Shown piece by piece: positions 43,203-56,887 of a DNA stretch of 64,000 nucleotides (position 1 is its first letter; each line of letters opens with the position of its first letter). Source of the stretch: Bisporella sp. PMI_857 (Eukaryota > Ascomycota > Leotiomycetes > Helotiales > Helotiaceae); the NCBI GenBank assembly GCA_021307315.1, contig JAJSPD010000017.1, positions 124,001 through 188,000 of the forward strand, given 5' to 3'. Below the pieces are notes generated by a model that did not search any database, was not told the origin of the DNA, and worked only from the letters and a program-made list of their open reading frames with translations. A program made the translations under genes and the position numbers.

Positions 43203-44266
43203 TCAAAGTTTCCTCGCAACAGCTCTGAGCCTCACGTATCCAAGCCAATCCCCACCCTCGGGACTCCTACAAACCGTTTCCAGGATCTCCATCACCTCCT
43301 GGAGACACTTCTCCCTCTCCTCTCCGTTCTCCACGGCATCCAGAAATTGCTTCCCCATCAATCTAACCCAGCCTTCCACTCCTCCCTTATCCACCTCCGT
43401 TGGCCTATACTCCCTCTCAATCCTCTCCACTCCAAACCCGCTTCCCTCCAGCGCCTTCCTCATCCAGTGCTCATCAGGGAAAAACCAGGGATCAGCCTCC
43501 CTTGCCCTTTGAATCCCAACTCTTCTCCCAACAACAGCAAGCAATACAGTTCGTATCTCAGCGACACAACCCATCCCGCCCATCTCGAACACAAATGCGC
43601 CACCAGGCTTTAACGCCCCATGAGCCCCCTTGAAGAATTCCGCTCGGGTATGTTCAGGCCGGAGAATCCAGTGCATGGCTGCGTTGGAAAAAACTTTATC
43701 GTAGGTACTTTCTTGCAGGGAGGGAGTATGGATGAGGCGCGTTGCATCAACGACTACATCTTGTCAGAAACTAGACGGGACTTCCGGGACTTAAAGACAG
43801 ATAACAGGAATGTCTAGATTTAGTTCTTACCTTCGAAAGTGCAGATTTTAGAGAGGCTAGAGTTGGACGGTACCTTTGCTTGTGAAGCTGCGATCATGGC
43901 TTCTGAGGAGTCGGTCCCATGTATTCTTCCACTCCCTGTCTTTAGAACCTCCGCAATCTGGAGATTGAGAACACCATCTGCGGATTTTTTTTTTAGCCAA
44001 GTATTTACATATTTGGTTGCAAGATTGAAATTCAAGAAGTTGAAAGGTTTCTCTACCTCCACAGCCAATGTCTAAGATAACATCATCTGGCTTCACGTCC
44101 AACCACCCTAGAACTTTAGTAGCAAGTTTTGGGACAAAGGATGCTGAGTTTTGGTATGCCTTGTATCATGAGTTAGATTTAATTTGGTCTTGGCTTGAAG
44201 GGGGAGGAGTTGTGATGGAGGGCATCTTACTTCTGAGGACCAATGCTCTTCTTGTTTCGATACCAT
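43203..44266 (-). CDS. Class I SAM-dependent methyltransferase
   Basis: Four exons (44266-44231, 44159-44057, 43977-43831, 43753-43203) give 278 residues. The first exon codes only 12 residues (MVSKQEEHWSSE). Splicing it to AYQNSASFVPKLATKVL removes an in-frame TGA at 44166-44168, which would otherwise make the gene look broken. Motif I is VILDIGCGGDGVLNLQIAEV, split by an intron inside the glycine loop. It is followed by IHGTDSSEAMIAASQ, then TYDKVFSNAAMHWILRPE and LKPGGAFVFEMGG. This resembles trans-aconitate methyltransferase-like and other small-molecule methyltransferases. The substrate cannot be inferred. Confidence 0.88.
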
Positions 44267-44558
44267 TATCACGATTCCAGGAACTATAACAGATAAATAT
44301 AAGAAGTATAAGCATGAAGTAGCCTTTGCATATATGCTCATTGAGTTATATATCCACCCCACCCAAACCTACTAGGCGATATCGGAGCCTCCACCTCAGC
44401 CTTACCTTTCGTATTTTATGCCCTAGTATGTATCAAATCAATGGACTCCCTATGGCTGGCGGAAAATGAAGAACTAGTGTATGCAATGCGCTCTCGTAGC
44501 TGCATAAGAAGGATCTTTTGCTTTCGGAAAGTTCTCATCCATTATTTGTACAGCTAAA

Positions 44559-47500
44559 TTATGAACGCTCCTTTTTGGATCCCTTTTTTGACTTTTTATG
44601 TCCCCTTTCGCCTTTGACGCCATCGCCCATTTCTTGTTCGTAGATCTCTGCTGCAGTCTCTCCTGCTTTACGCTTCTTTGTGCTCTTGACACTAACCTGT
44701 GAGGAGTAAGCATCTTCAAATGTCCAAATTCCATCACCATGTGATCTTACCATCAAATTCTTCTGGCCGCCTTTCGTTGCAGTTAGAACTTGTTTTTCTG
44801 CTTCAGCCCAGCCAGGGGCAGCCTCTTCTATCTCGTATTGGTCCAATGGCAGGGCATCGATCATCTGTCTCTGCTTTTCTCTCAACGCTTTCATAGCTTC
44901 ATCACCTCCCTCTTCAAGCTCTTCTGCTAAGGCGGTTTCCAGAGGAGCAAACTGCGTATCGATGACTTCGTCATCAAATGCCCCATCTGCATCCTCACGG
45001 CTGACGCCAATGGCGTTTCTTGAGGGCATTTGTGACTCGATTTCGTCAGATATTAACGCACCTAGTGCAAGAATTTCCTAGGTTAGCTTCTATCAATAAC
45101 GCGAAGATTGGGTGCATTTCAATCAATAAACTGATAAAAGATGACTTACTGAAATGCGAGCTCATTTTACGCACTATCTTCGTGAGCATAGCGAGTAATT
45201 GGGAGGATGGAAGTGATAGATCCTCTTCGATTGAGGATATATCCCGGTGTTGTAAGCCGAGGGCCAGCAGAATAGAAGCCTGAATCCCTAATAACTAGTC
45301 AATTTCGTGTTTGCAGAAACAGTTTCATGTAATATCACACACCTGTCAGCCCGACGGCCCTGAGGCGTCCAGTAAAATAAGCCTTCGCTATATCTTGGAC
45401 AAGATCTATAATAACATGGTGATCAACTAAGCTATTTGCATATTGTTCTAGTCGTTTGAGATCATATGGAGAGAGGAGAGCGTCTAGCTCGGATTTTGTA
45501 AGAGGCCGAGACTCTAGATAAAATAATCAGCAAGTGCCAATTTGAGGCTTCCAAGGACTGTGCATTTCTCTCATGTTTTCTTACCATTTGAAGGATCGAG
45601 TTTTGAGCCCATATTCGCCGATTCATCAATGCTCATAGCAAGTACTGATGGGAAAGCCTTGAACTCTCGAGCCAATAGTTTTAGATAGCGCCTGTGGAAG
45701 TCACTTGAGAATGCACCAATTCCTGCATCTTCATCGGTGTGCAAAGGACGTAGCATTACACATGTATGTTCTCCAGTCAAATCGTTAGGAGTTAATCGCA
45801 AGTACACCTAACCCTGTAAGACAGTTTCCAAATAATATAGGGCATGGAGGCATATATTAAACGTACTGGGGAAAAGGAGGCGCGCTTCCAAAATCGATGT
45901 AATGACTGTGTTAAGCCATAGCTGACACCGATATAATGAAGAGAATCCGACCGACATTCTGAAAGCTTCGCAAATAGTGGCGGCATTTTCCTGATGTCTC
46001 TTATTCTTATGTCGTCAGTAAGAAGTGAGGTATTTGCAAGTTCAGCATCGGTCACTCGAGTCATGTTCTCTTCCAGGTATCCATTAGAATCTTCTGAGAG
46101 ATTTGAGAATTTGCCTTCATAGAAGTCTGTGAGAAGTGCCATTGCTTTAGAGCCGTACCCCATCTGAACTGCGAAGCGTAGGTCAGTATATTCGAGTCCT
46201 GAAATAGGATGATCATGGATTCAAGTTTCTCTGTTCAAATTTCTGGAAACTTACTATAATCAGGATTTGTTGCAATTCGAACGACTCGAGCACCCGATAA
46301 GCCGGCAAAGCTTGGTTCCGAAAACTGCTCACTGACGACCCATGGAATAAGATCTCCTGCCGCTCTCCTTCCTCTACTCAAGCTATTGAGAACGCTTTCT
46401 TTGCTGATTTGTCCTTCTAATGCCACTTGAATAACGCATAGTGGTTCGGGAAGCTCCTTGCTGTCTTCTGATGTTGGAGGTACGAGGACAAAAAGTTGAT
46501 GCGCGGGAGCATCGCTCATCAGTTGCAAGTCATCCGGTGAATTCTTATAGTGACTTGAAACGTATAGGCTAATCATGCTCTGCAGGAATTTCTCAGATAC
46601 CGGATGAAATGAGAACAAAGTATCCCGGTTGACTTTAAGTAGTTGACATTGAGATGGATCCGGACCTACAAAGAAGGAGTCAGTCAGGTACGAATTTGGT
46701 TTGCCTCAAAAGTAACATACAGCCCTGAAGTGTATTCAGCCTTGATCTGGGAAGATCCGCATCTAGACATAAAAGCTTATTAAGCCATAACTCAACAGCG
46801 TCGCCCTTTGCGTATCGGATGGGCTCTTCGAGTTTGATTTCTGTTAAAGAGCGACCAATCTCAGCGTTGGCCTTGTTGATGCCTCGAGATTCTTCCTTGA
46901 GTTGTTTGATGAGCTTCAAGGATAATGACCGTCCGGTGCCTTCATACCCATTAATTGTAGAAGCCATAAAGACCAAGTAAGGCCCAATAAGCTTTCTAAC
47001 AAGCGGTAAGGGTATAGCGGCAGCCTCATCTATCACAAGTAGCTCAGCCTGACCAAGTACATGAGCATCTTGTGGTCGGATATACTGTATAGTTTGGCGG
47101 TGTTCGCGATGGATGTTGATTCGGACAATTGCTTTGTTGAAGTCAGGATTCGTAGACTGTATGATTGTATAATCGACATGATCCATGTATTCAAGAGCAT
47201 CAAACGCCTTAAAAATGAAGTCCCAGAAGGTTTTTAAATTCTCTGGACTGGGGGATGTCACGAAGATATTGCTGTACCCATGTGCAACAGCAGCAGCTAC
47301 AGCTACGCCTAGAGCTGCCGACTTTCCGCGGCCACGAGCTGCCGTCAAGGTGACCGTGCTTCTTAATGTCTTGCCCACGATGACTGACACGAACTGCTTC
47401 AAGGCTTTCGCTTGGTCTACAGTCTTTGCCAAGTTGACTAAAGCCCCTGTTGGCTGTGTATCCTGCAATTCCTCCTTCAAAATTTCCAGCTCTATTTGAG

Positions 47501-48304
47501 ATGCAGTCTTGGGCGCATCAAGGTCCGGAGGCGGCAGAGCTCTTACGTTCTTCCCACCTGAGATAGGTAAAACGTTCATCTCGTCATCAATAACAAGACA
47601 GGATTCGCACTTTCCTAGTGATAGTATAAACCGCTCGTTGAATCGCGCAGTAACATCGTTATGTGCTTCAGTCCGGTACCGCGAATGTACATCCATAGAC
47701 AAGGTGTATAATTGCTTTAGACTATTCATTCCTTTGAGCAATAGCACCACCAATCCGCCACCCTCAACTGTCTCTATTGTCCTTGCCAGAAGATTTGGAG
47801 TAATCGCCTCGAAGTCCTGCAATATACACATCCCATAGGTGTTTCCAAGGATCTTCTCGGTTTCCTTGTAGTATACATATCGAATATTGTTTAGGGATAC
47901 GAAAAGCTCGAACGGGTCCTCAGTATTCGCCTCCCTTATCCCGCGTTTTACTTCTTTCTTTATCTTTTGTTCGCGCTTCTTTCGGTGACTATGGATCTAT
48001 ATGAGCATGAAATGCGGCCTTGAGAGGTTATGATCTCGCACCTGGTGAAGCCTAATAAGTTCTTCTTGTATGCCCATAACACCGAACGATTTTGACTTTT
48101 TATATCGGTCCTCGACATTATATAATGCAAATGTACAATCACATCTTTCGCGTGGTCCCCAACCACAACTACAAAGCTTCTTTTCTTTTCTTGGACGCCA
48201 TTTCGCAACAGCGCTTGGATGCGCGAATCTCTAGTTAGAGGAATCAGCTATTGATGACCTGATCTCGGTGGAAAGAAGTATACTTACAATGCCTTGGTAG
48301 TCAT
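44559..48304 (-). CDS. KRE33: RNA cytidine acetyltransferase (KRE33/NAT10)
   Basis: Nine exons (48304-48288, 48230-48042, 47988-46721, 46665-46255, 46168-45867, 45807-45585, 45513-45343, 45287-45150, 45061-44559) give 1073 residues, the family size. The enzyme makes N4-acetylcytidine in 18S rRNA and in tRNA-Ser/Leu and is essential for small-subunit assembly in the nucleolus. In order: the N-terminal DUF1726 (LDSRIQALLRNGVQEKKRSF), and the helicase module with a P-loop near residues 285-292 (TAARGRGKSAALG) and LLVIDEAAAIPLPLV. Next is the GNAT domain (FAGLSGARVVRIATNPDY, then MGYGSKAMALL), followed by tRNA-binding sequence (KRLEQYANSLVDHHVIIDL; FTGRL). The tail is Lys-rich (HKKSKKGSKKERS). 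The intron before MGYGSKAM has a second in-frame AG 36 bp upstream, which would add 12 residues. Confidence 0.96.
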
Positions 48305-48762
48305 ATCTCCAAAGCTTTGAGAACCGCAACACTCAACCCGTCGCTATGGCTTCGACTAGCTGCACAATTCTCTCTATCATACTTCTTTCCATCACCTCAG
48401 GCTTTTTTTTCTGAGGCTCTGATAAGGTAACACTAAGATAACACTAGTGTCATTTATCTATGCAAGGCTGACAAGGCTGACTCTATGGCTGAAATTATCT
48501 GATCTTCGCATCGTGTTTGCCCATAATATTGGTACTAATAGAACCGGCTCTTTAGATGAGTCTCTCAAGGGCCTCCGGGATCTCCGGGGAGCAGTCGGTC
48601 TATTTTATTTGCGGGACACAGAAAGCATACAGGACTTAACACGACATAGAAAGTTGCACTTCTCCTAATTTGACACCAAATTACACCTTAGCAATCAAGG
48701 CCGTGGTTTCTATTATTTTAGTTTAGTTCATCCATCCACTGTTGAAGAGATTGTCGGTCTAT
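48305..48762. other. Intergenic between KRE33 start and ERG10 end
   Basis: About 460 bp holding the KRE33 promoter and the 3' end of ERG10. The plus-strand open frame at 48447-48668 has no domain. Confidence 0.5.
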
Positions 48763-50116
<1,354 letters not shown>

Positions 50117-50620
50117 ATTTGCGAATTTATGTGGGTTGGGAGAAAGCAGTTGCAAAAGAGGCGGTCTATGTACGAAGTTGCTAGAAAAGAAAGGTAGAAA
50201 GTATAGTAATCAATAGTAATCAAAAGATTGTTGAAGAACACTTGGCGAGCTTTCACCGCTAAACTGGCACCTACCAATTCTGTTGATACGCAGTGCTTCC
50301 AGGGGATGTCTGAAAGGTCCAATAGAATATCTCTAGGCCGACGAGCATACCTGATACTTAAACTCTCCTACAGAAACATATCGGAGTCCGAAAAGTATGT
50401 AACGCGCTGCGAGATCGCTGCCGTGCCCCTCAATTTTCTACCACTAATTCGAAGATGCGGGGCAAACACCAAATCTGCACGTGACTATAGGGCCCTGCCA
50501 AGGTGTGGCTGCTCAAGTGCGGCTGAGCTAAATAGGAACTTTTTTGAGGCTTTGGACCTGTTGTTGCGCGACTGACGGTTCTAGAGACCTCATTACTTGA
50601 CGTCCACTGATCAGCTCACC
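50117..50620. promoter_or_regulatory. Divergent promoter between ERG10 and SNU114
   Basis: About 500 bp between divergent start codons. The plus-strand open frame at 50228-50575 has no domain and is not taken as a gene. Confidence 0.4.
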
Positions 50621-53600
50621 ATGGATGACCTTTACGACGAGTGAGTTGCGATTATAGATTCTTTTGTACGCAGAGGCTAATATTTGTAGGTTTGGTAACT
50701 TCATTGGGGAGGCAGAAGAATCAGAGGAGGAAAGTCAAAATGAAGTTGACGCGAGCGCATATGTATATGATGACGAACCCGAAGATGCGCCAGAAGTTAC
50801 AGGCCAGGAACTGATGGACCTTGATGGTTTGTCTCCGTTTCTGTATGCAGATTGCTGTGTTAACCTTGCGCAGATGATGGTCCTTCAAATGCTGTGGTCT
50901 TGCACGAAGATAAACAGTACTACCCGACCGCGCAACAGGTATATGGGGAAGATGTTGAAACTATGGTGCAGGAGGAGGATGCGCAGCCATTGACGCAGCC
51001 TATTATTGCGCCTGTCGAGAAGAAGAAGTTTACAATCCAAGAGGCAGATCTTCCCCCGGTACACTTTGACCGAGAGTTCATGACGGATCTTATGAACTAT
51101 CCTGAGCAGATTCGAAATATTGCGTTGGCGGGCCATTTACATCATGGAAAGACAGCTATTATGGACATGCTAGTAATGGAGACACACGACATCTCGGATC
51201 GATTAGAAAAAAAGATTGGTAAAAAGCGAGATGAGCAGCTACGGTACACCGATGTCCAGATGTTGGAGCGGACACGCGGCCTCTCTACCAAATCCGCACC
51301 TATGAGCTTGGTGTTACAGAATACGAAAGGTAAATCACATCTCGTCAATATCATAGACACACCAGGTCATGTCAATTTTGTGGATGAGGTTGCCTCATCT
51401 CTGAGATTAGTTGATGGCGTAGTCTTGGTGGTTGATGTTGTCGAAGGAGTGCAAGTGAACACGGAACAGATTATCAAGCATGCGGTTCTCGAAGGTCTTC
51501 CTATGACCCTGGTCGTCAATAAGATGGACCGCCTGATATTAGAGCTTAAGATTCCTCCAACAGACGCCTATTTCAAGCTTAAGCACGTTATCGAGGAAGT
51601 GAATACTATGATTGAAAATACCTTACCTGGCGAAGGAGAGAAGCGACGATTGAGCCCGGAAAAAGGCAACGTTCTGTTTGCATGTAGTGGCATGGGGTGG
51701 TGCTTCACCGTGCAATCTTTCGCAAAGATGTACGCTGATCACTATCCAAGTAATACGCCTGGGAAACAGGGCATCGATGCAACAGAGTTGGCACGGCGAT
51801 TATGGGGAGACGTCTTCTACAACCCTCGAAAACGCTCATTTACCCGGAAACCCGTTGAGGACGGAGCGAAGCGTTCTTTTGTTCACTTTGTCCTCGAGCC
51901 AATATATAAGCTGTTTTCTCACACCATAAGCGAAAGCCCCGACGACTTGAAGGACACGCTTGCTACCCTTGGGATAGTTTTGAAGCCCTCACAATACAAG
52001 ACAGATGCGAGAGTCCTTCTGAAACTTGTCTGTGAGAGATTCTTTGGCAACTCGGGAAGTTTTGTGGATATGATTATTGACCATATACCATCACCAGTCG
52101 AAGGTTCGGAGGCGAAGCTTCAGAAGTACTATACTGGTCCGTTAGATACCAAAGTTGCACAATCAATAAAGGAATGCAATCAAGACGGACCATTAGTCGT
52201 TCAAGTCACCAAGCTCTTCAGCACGAGCGATGCCACAGGATTTCACTCGTTTGGGAGGGTTTTGAGTGGTACGGCGCGTCCTGGCACCCAGGTCAGAGTA
52301 CTAGGTGAAGGATATTCCATAGACGATGAAGAGGACATGAGCACGGCTACCATATCGGATGTTTGGATCTCGGAAACGCGCTACAATATCCCCACAGACG
52401 GAATTCCAGCAGGAAGTTGGGCATTACTAGGAGGCGTGGATAATTCTATTGTGAAGTCCGCAACTTTAGTACCGCCAACACTCCCTGATGATGAAGATGC
52501 CTACATCTTTAAGCCAATTACGCACTTTACCGAGTCAGTCTACAAGGTCGCTGTCGAGCCTATCAATCCTTCAGAACTTCCCAAAATGCTTGATGGCCTC
52601 AGAAAGATCAACAAGAGCTACCCATTGATAACTACGAAGGTTGAGGAATCGGGCGAACATGTGATCCTGGGTACAGGAGAGTTATACATGGACTGTGTCC
52701 TACACGACTTGCGCCGACTGTACGCAGAGATGGAGATCAAGGTATCCGATCCCGTTACAAGATTCTGCGAGACCGTCGTCGAAACCTCAGCTATTAAGTG
52801 TTACGCACAAACGCCAAACAAGAAGAACAAGATCACCATGGTAGCGGAACCACTTGATTCCGGAATCGCTGAAGACATCGAGAGCGGCAAGATCAGCATC
52901 AAGAGCCCGGTAAGAGTAATCGGCAAATTTTTCGAGAACAATTATGGATGGGACTTGCTGGCTTCGAGGAACATTTGGGCGTTTGGACCCGATGACCTGG
53001 GACCAAACATTTTGCAGAACGACACTCTGCCGTCAGAAGTAAGTATTTCAATTTCATTTTGCCTCGTACCCTTGAAAATGAAGATCAAAGCTTCGAATCG
53101 GCCCTTTTATGCTAATTGATCTACAGGTGGATAAACAGCTCCTTAATTCTGTTAAGGACACTATCAGACAAGGTTTCAGCTGGGCAACGCGGGAGGGGCC
53201 GTTATGTGAAGAGCGTAAGTCACCCTCTAACACTTAACCATGTTTCATCTCTATTCGTAACTTTCCACACAGGGTAGCCAGCCTGCTTTTCGATATTATT
53301 TATTGATTTGGTGATGCGAGATCTAACGATATCCTTGTAGCAATCCGGAACAGCAAGTTCAAGATAATGGATGTTGCATTGGCTCCCGAAGCGATCTTCC
53401 GGGGTGGTGGCCAAATCATCCCCACTTCCCGCCGGGCATGCTATTCCTCGTTCTTAATGGCCTCTCCGAGGCTGATGGAACCAGTATACTCATGCTCAAT
53501 GACTGGACCTGCAGATTCAGTTACATCGCTGTATACTGTGCTGGCTCGTCGTCGTGGTCATGTATTACAAGATGGCCCAATTGCCGGCACTCCCCTGTAC

Positions 53601-53903
53601 CGTGTCAGTGGTCTCATACCCGTCATCGATTCATTCGGCTTCGAGACGGATCTACGAATTCACACGCAGGGACAGGCTACAGTCAGTCTAGTCTTCGACC
53701 GTTGGAGCATTGTTCCAGGTGATCCTCTTGACAAAGATGTGATTTTACGGCCGCTAGAGCAGGCCAGTGCACAGGCCACAGCGAGGGACTTTGTTCTGAA
53801 GACAAGAAGGAGGAAGGGATTGAGCGAGGATGTCAGCGTGGCCAAATTCCTTGAGCCAGAGCTCTTTCAAAGCCTTCGCGAGTCAGGATTGTTGGATGGC
53901 TGA
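50621..53903 (+). CDS. SNU114: U5 snRNP GTPase Snu114 (EFTUD2)
   Basis: Five exons (50621-50640, 50690-50826, 50874-53038, 53127-53214, 53341-53903) give 990 residues. SNU114 is an EF-2-like GTPase of the U5 snRNP that, with PRP8 and BRR2, governs spliceosome activation and disassembly. An acidic N-terminus ([19 protein letters not shown]) precedes the GTPase domain. The GTPase motifs are G1 GHLHHGKT at residues 139-146, G3 DTPGHVNF from 214 and G4 NKMD at 268-271. Domain II follows ([19 protein letters not shown]), then the EF-2-like domains III-V ([59 protein letters not shown]). The N-terminal coding part sits in two tiny exons, and the first exon is only 20 nt. Confidence 0.96.
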
Positions 53904-55866
53904 ATGCCGGAATACGCTATGCAAAGACCATCTAATTGAGCTGGACTGGGATTTACTACACGACCTTGGTCATAGAGGGCTCTCGGAGTTCTATGGTAGG
54001 GCAGGCTATGTACTATAATTGCGAAGATAGTTATGAGACAGCGCTTCAGCGTTACGACGCTGCACCTCTGGCAGCAGCTGGTATGAAGAAGAGAAAGCAG
54101 AGGTTACGTAGCCTAGTCGTAGTTGGGCATAGACAAAATAATGAAAAGAGGTAATGCCCAGTCCAATATGTCCAACGCCCCGTATACTCCGAAGGTTTGT
54201 AAGCTTTAGACAAGGTATGTCAGAATATGCCTAGGGCTTTTACAAATGCACTCGACGTGGAGGATTCTATCAAGCCGGATCTGGTCCCACCGTTGTATTA
54301 AAAAAATTAAATAAAAAAATTAAAAACGGTGTGCCCCTCCCCCTCGTTGCTCTAAAGGGTGAGCCATTCTGTCGGGTCCAACATTAGCATCCGTCAAATC
54401 CTCCAGCCAATGCTGACCGAGTCCGCGCCATACGAACATCACACTATGAATGGCTGGCTACCTCGGCATCACCGAGGTTGCTCTCGTCCACAGTCCTCCG
54501 AAAATGGCAACCTGCAAGCTGCAACGTGTACAAGCGCGCATGCCGAACGAGAAACTCTGAATATGTGTGAATTCTTATTTCAAACTCTTTTTTTTTTGGG
54601 GGGGGGGGGGGGGAGAAGAAACGAGGTTGCATTGGCGAAGAAGTTAAATTTTGCGGTGCCTCGTTGCCCGACGCGTCTTCCAAATCATGCTCCTGGAATG
54701 ACTGCTTCGGCCGTCAGGCGGTGAAAACATGAACAAAATGTGCCCCCTATTGTAAGCGGGTGGAGTAGTTAAGCACCAGAAGGTGGCCCTAGCTCGATTC
54801 CATGATAATAAGCTTTGAAATTAATACCCGAAACGGCGAGTCTTGGGTCAGAAAAAAGCATTTCAATATGGATTAGTCTTCATTTATGCTTCAATGATGT
54901 TCTGTGTTTTAGCCGTGTACGTGTAGAACTTTCCTTGGGCCCGAGGGTGGAGTATAGCTTCATCTGATATAGATTGGAAACGAAAGTCAAATTTCCAGCA
55001 GATCCGGTGGAAACGGTAAGCTTGTAAACACCAAGTACTCTAGACAGTAGTACCCTGGCCTTAATTTCAAAAGAGTTGGAATATTAAAGCCGAGGATAAA
55101 GGCGATCAAGGAGATCGTATAATTCTTCTTCAGATTTTGATTTGTTGCTGCGTGTTTGAGCGCTGAGCGGCGATTTAACCTTTAAACAGGGGCATATGGT
55201 ACTTCGAAAATAACATTTCAATCGTTGCAATGAGATGAGACAACGCAGCCTTGGCGTGGAGTCAAGGAAGTGGCGCATGCAGTACAAGGGGGTTATCTTT
55301 GGGACGCGCTGCTTTGAGATACAGTGGATACACCTAAAAGAGGAAAACGTCGAAAAGTTTTGGCAGTCATGCCGATATGGAAAAGTTTGAGAATTAATTG
55401 AAGCGTCAGTATAGAAGACGGCTTGATCCGCACTTGACTACCAGATAGAACGGAGGTAGATATGCTAATATCCATATGTAAGGCGTCAGATCTGAGGACA
55501 CCGTTCAAAATAAACGAGTCATGCTCCTTACAAGGTAGCCATCGTACTGTACTGCACAGTAAGCTCTGACGAAGCATCCAGAACAATAAATGCATGATGA
55601 AGCGTGCTGTGCAAGGTTTGACACATGGCAATAAGGACCTACTGTGGGTAAGTCCAACTGTCCCCTTGTAGTAGTCCCGAACATTACCCGTTCCGAGTAC
55701 CGACCTCGTCAGAAAGCAAGGGTTCGTATTGACAAGAACAAGGCTTGAAAAAAAGCGTCTGCGCCATTGCTCTTTAGAAATAAGCATATTACAACATACG
55801 CCGTATCCACGCGCTTGATTATGAGGCGTCTATTATGAAATAATAAGCGCCGCTTTATATGGCTTT
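53904..55866. other. Intergenic, convergent 3' ends, with a T/G homopolymer run
   Basis: About 2 kb. A run of about ten T is followed directly by 16 G at about 54588-54613. A 164-codon minus-strand open frame at 55293-55787 starts with ATG but shows no domain; it lies 80 bp downstream of the CIA2 stop and could be trailer sequence or an orphan gene. A plus-strand AT/A-rich stretch sits near 54300-54325. Confidence 0.4.
54588..54613 (+). repeat. Homopolymer T(10)G(16)
   Basis: Uninterrupted T then G run, prone to length polymorphism and sequencing error. The G tract could form quadruplex structures. Confidence 0.8.
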
Positions 55867-56887
55867 CTATTCTTCACAAGGCTTCATCATTGTCCTCAAT
55901 ATGTTTGCCAGGCTTGCATTCTCAAGAGCAGCAGCGACTCGTTCCTTGTCTGCCAACTGTTTGTTCACTTCTTCCGCTTGATTGTGGGTATCTTTCTTTA
56001 TCTTAACTTCCACTCGATAGCTAGGAGGAAGAGCTTGCTCTAGACGGACTCTAACGCCAAGGCCAATGACCGTAGCAAGTGAGCAATGGGAACTATATAA
56101 AGATCAGCCCCAATCAAATATTCAGCAATACAAGCTTCAAGAGTGAAGGAACTGTAGGCTTGGCAGGTCGCAGGCGCAGTAGCTGCACATCAAATTTGGG
56201 GTGCTTGTTTCAGCCAACCAATATGATTATGCTTACACAGTTGGGGTGAGCTCAACAATCACTCGAGATAAAGCCGAGGGTATTGTAAGATCAAGTGGAG
56301 ATATTAAATGGACGTCCTGCAACTTCACCACCCCAAGAGATTCCAGTGATGTTGGATGTTCCGGGTCTGATATCGGAGCAATCAAGTCTGTGAAACGTCA
56401 GCTGTTTGAACTACAATGTGATGAGATGATTGGTGAAAATGATTGATTCGCATGCAGCTTTTCACGCACGAAACCAGAAGGACGTAAATAGCCATATGCT
56501 TTCTATATATAGTAGCAGATTTGATGCTGAAGATCAAACCTTCGCACCCCTCATCCGCGAACTGCAACTTAGGAATTGCTGCTACCTCGGTGACGGATGC
56601 TCATACGCCAAGCAAGTTGAACAGCGAGAAGAATAATGGCCGACAATGAAGCAGGACTTACCGTATATCTCCTGTTCATCGATAGGTTCCATTGTAGAGT
56701 CATCTGAATCCGTCTCGGAGAAATCAGACATATAGAATGGGTCCATCGTTGCATAACTAGGCTTTGCCATCAACAAATCGCGTATACTCTGGCTCTTTGG
56801 ACCCGCATCTCGTCCTTTGCGACGCTGTCTATGTGAGGCAAGTTCAGATTCACTGAGGATAGTTGGGTTGGCGTTGTCTAACACCAT
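55867..56887 (-). CDS. CIA2: Cytosolic iron-sulfur assembly factor CIA2/MIP18
   Basis: Three exons (56887-56662, 56387-56237, 56092-55867) give 200 residues. CIA2, with CIA1 and MET18, forms the targeting complex that inserts Fe-S clusters into cytosolic and nuclear proteins such as DNA polymerases and helicases. The N-terminus (MVLDNANPTIL) leads through a basic and acidic linker into the MIP18/DUF59 domain: DLIAPISDPEHPTSLESLGV, then VELTPTVSHCSLATVIGLGV with the conserved Cys, and ADKERVAAALENASL near the end. The start is the first ATG; the frame is open upstream but has no earlier ATG before a stop. The first intron (274 bp) is longer than its neighbours'. Confidence 0.93.

Noticed and set aside
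44166..44168. In-frame stop suggesting a methyltransferase pseudogene
   Set aside because: It falls inside a well-formed intron; the spliced model is intact.
55293..55787. 164-codon open frame on the minus strand
   Set aside because: No domain, no recognisable homologue and no splice context; it lies just beyond the CIA2 stop and may be trailer sequence. Not excluded as an orphan gene.
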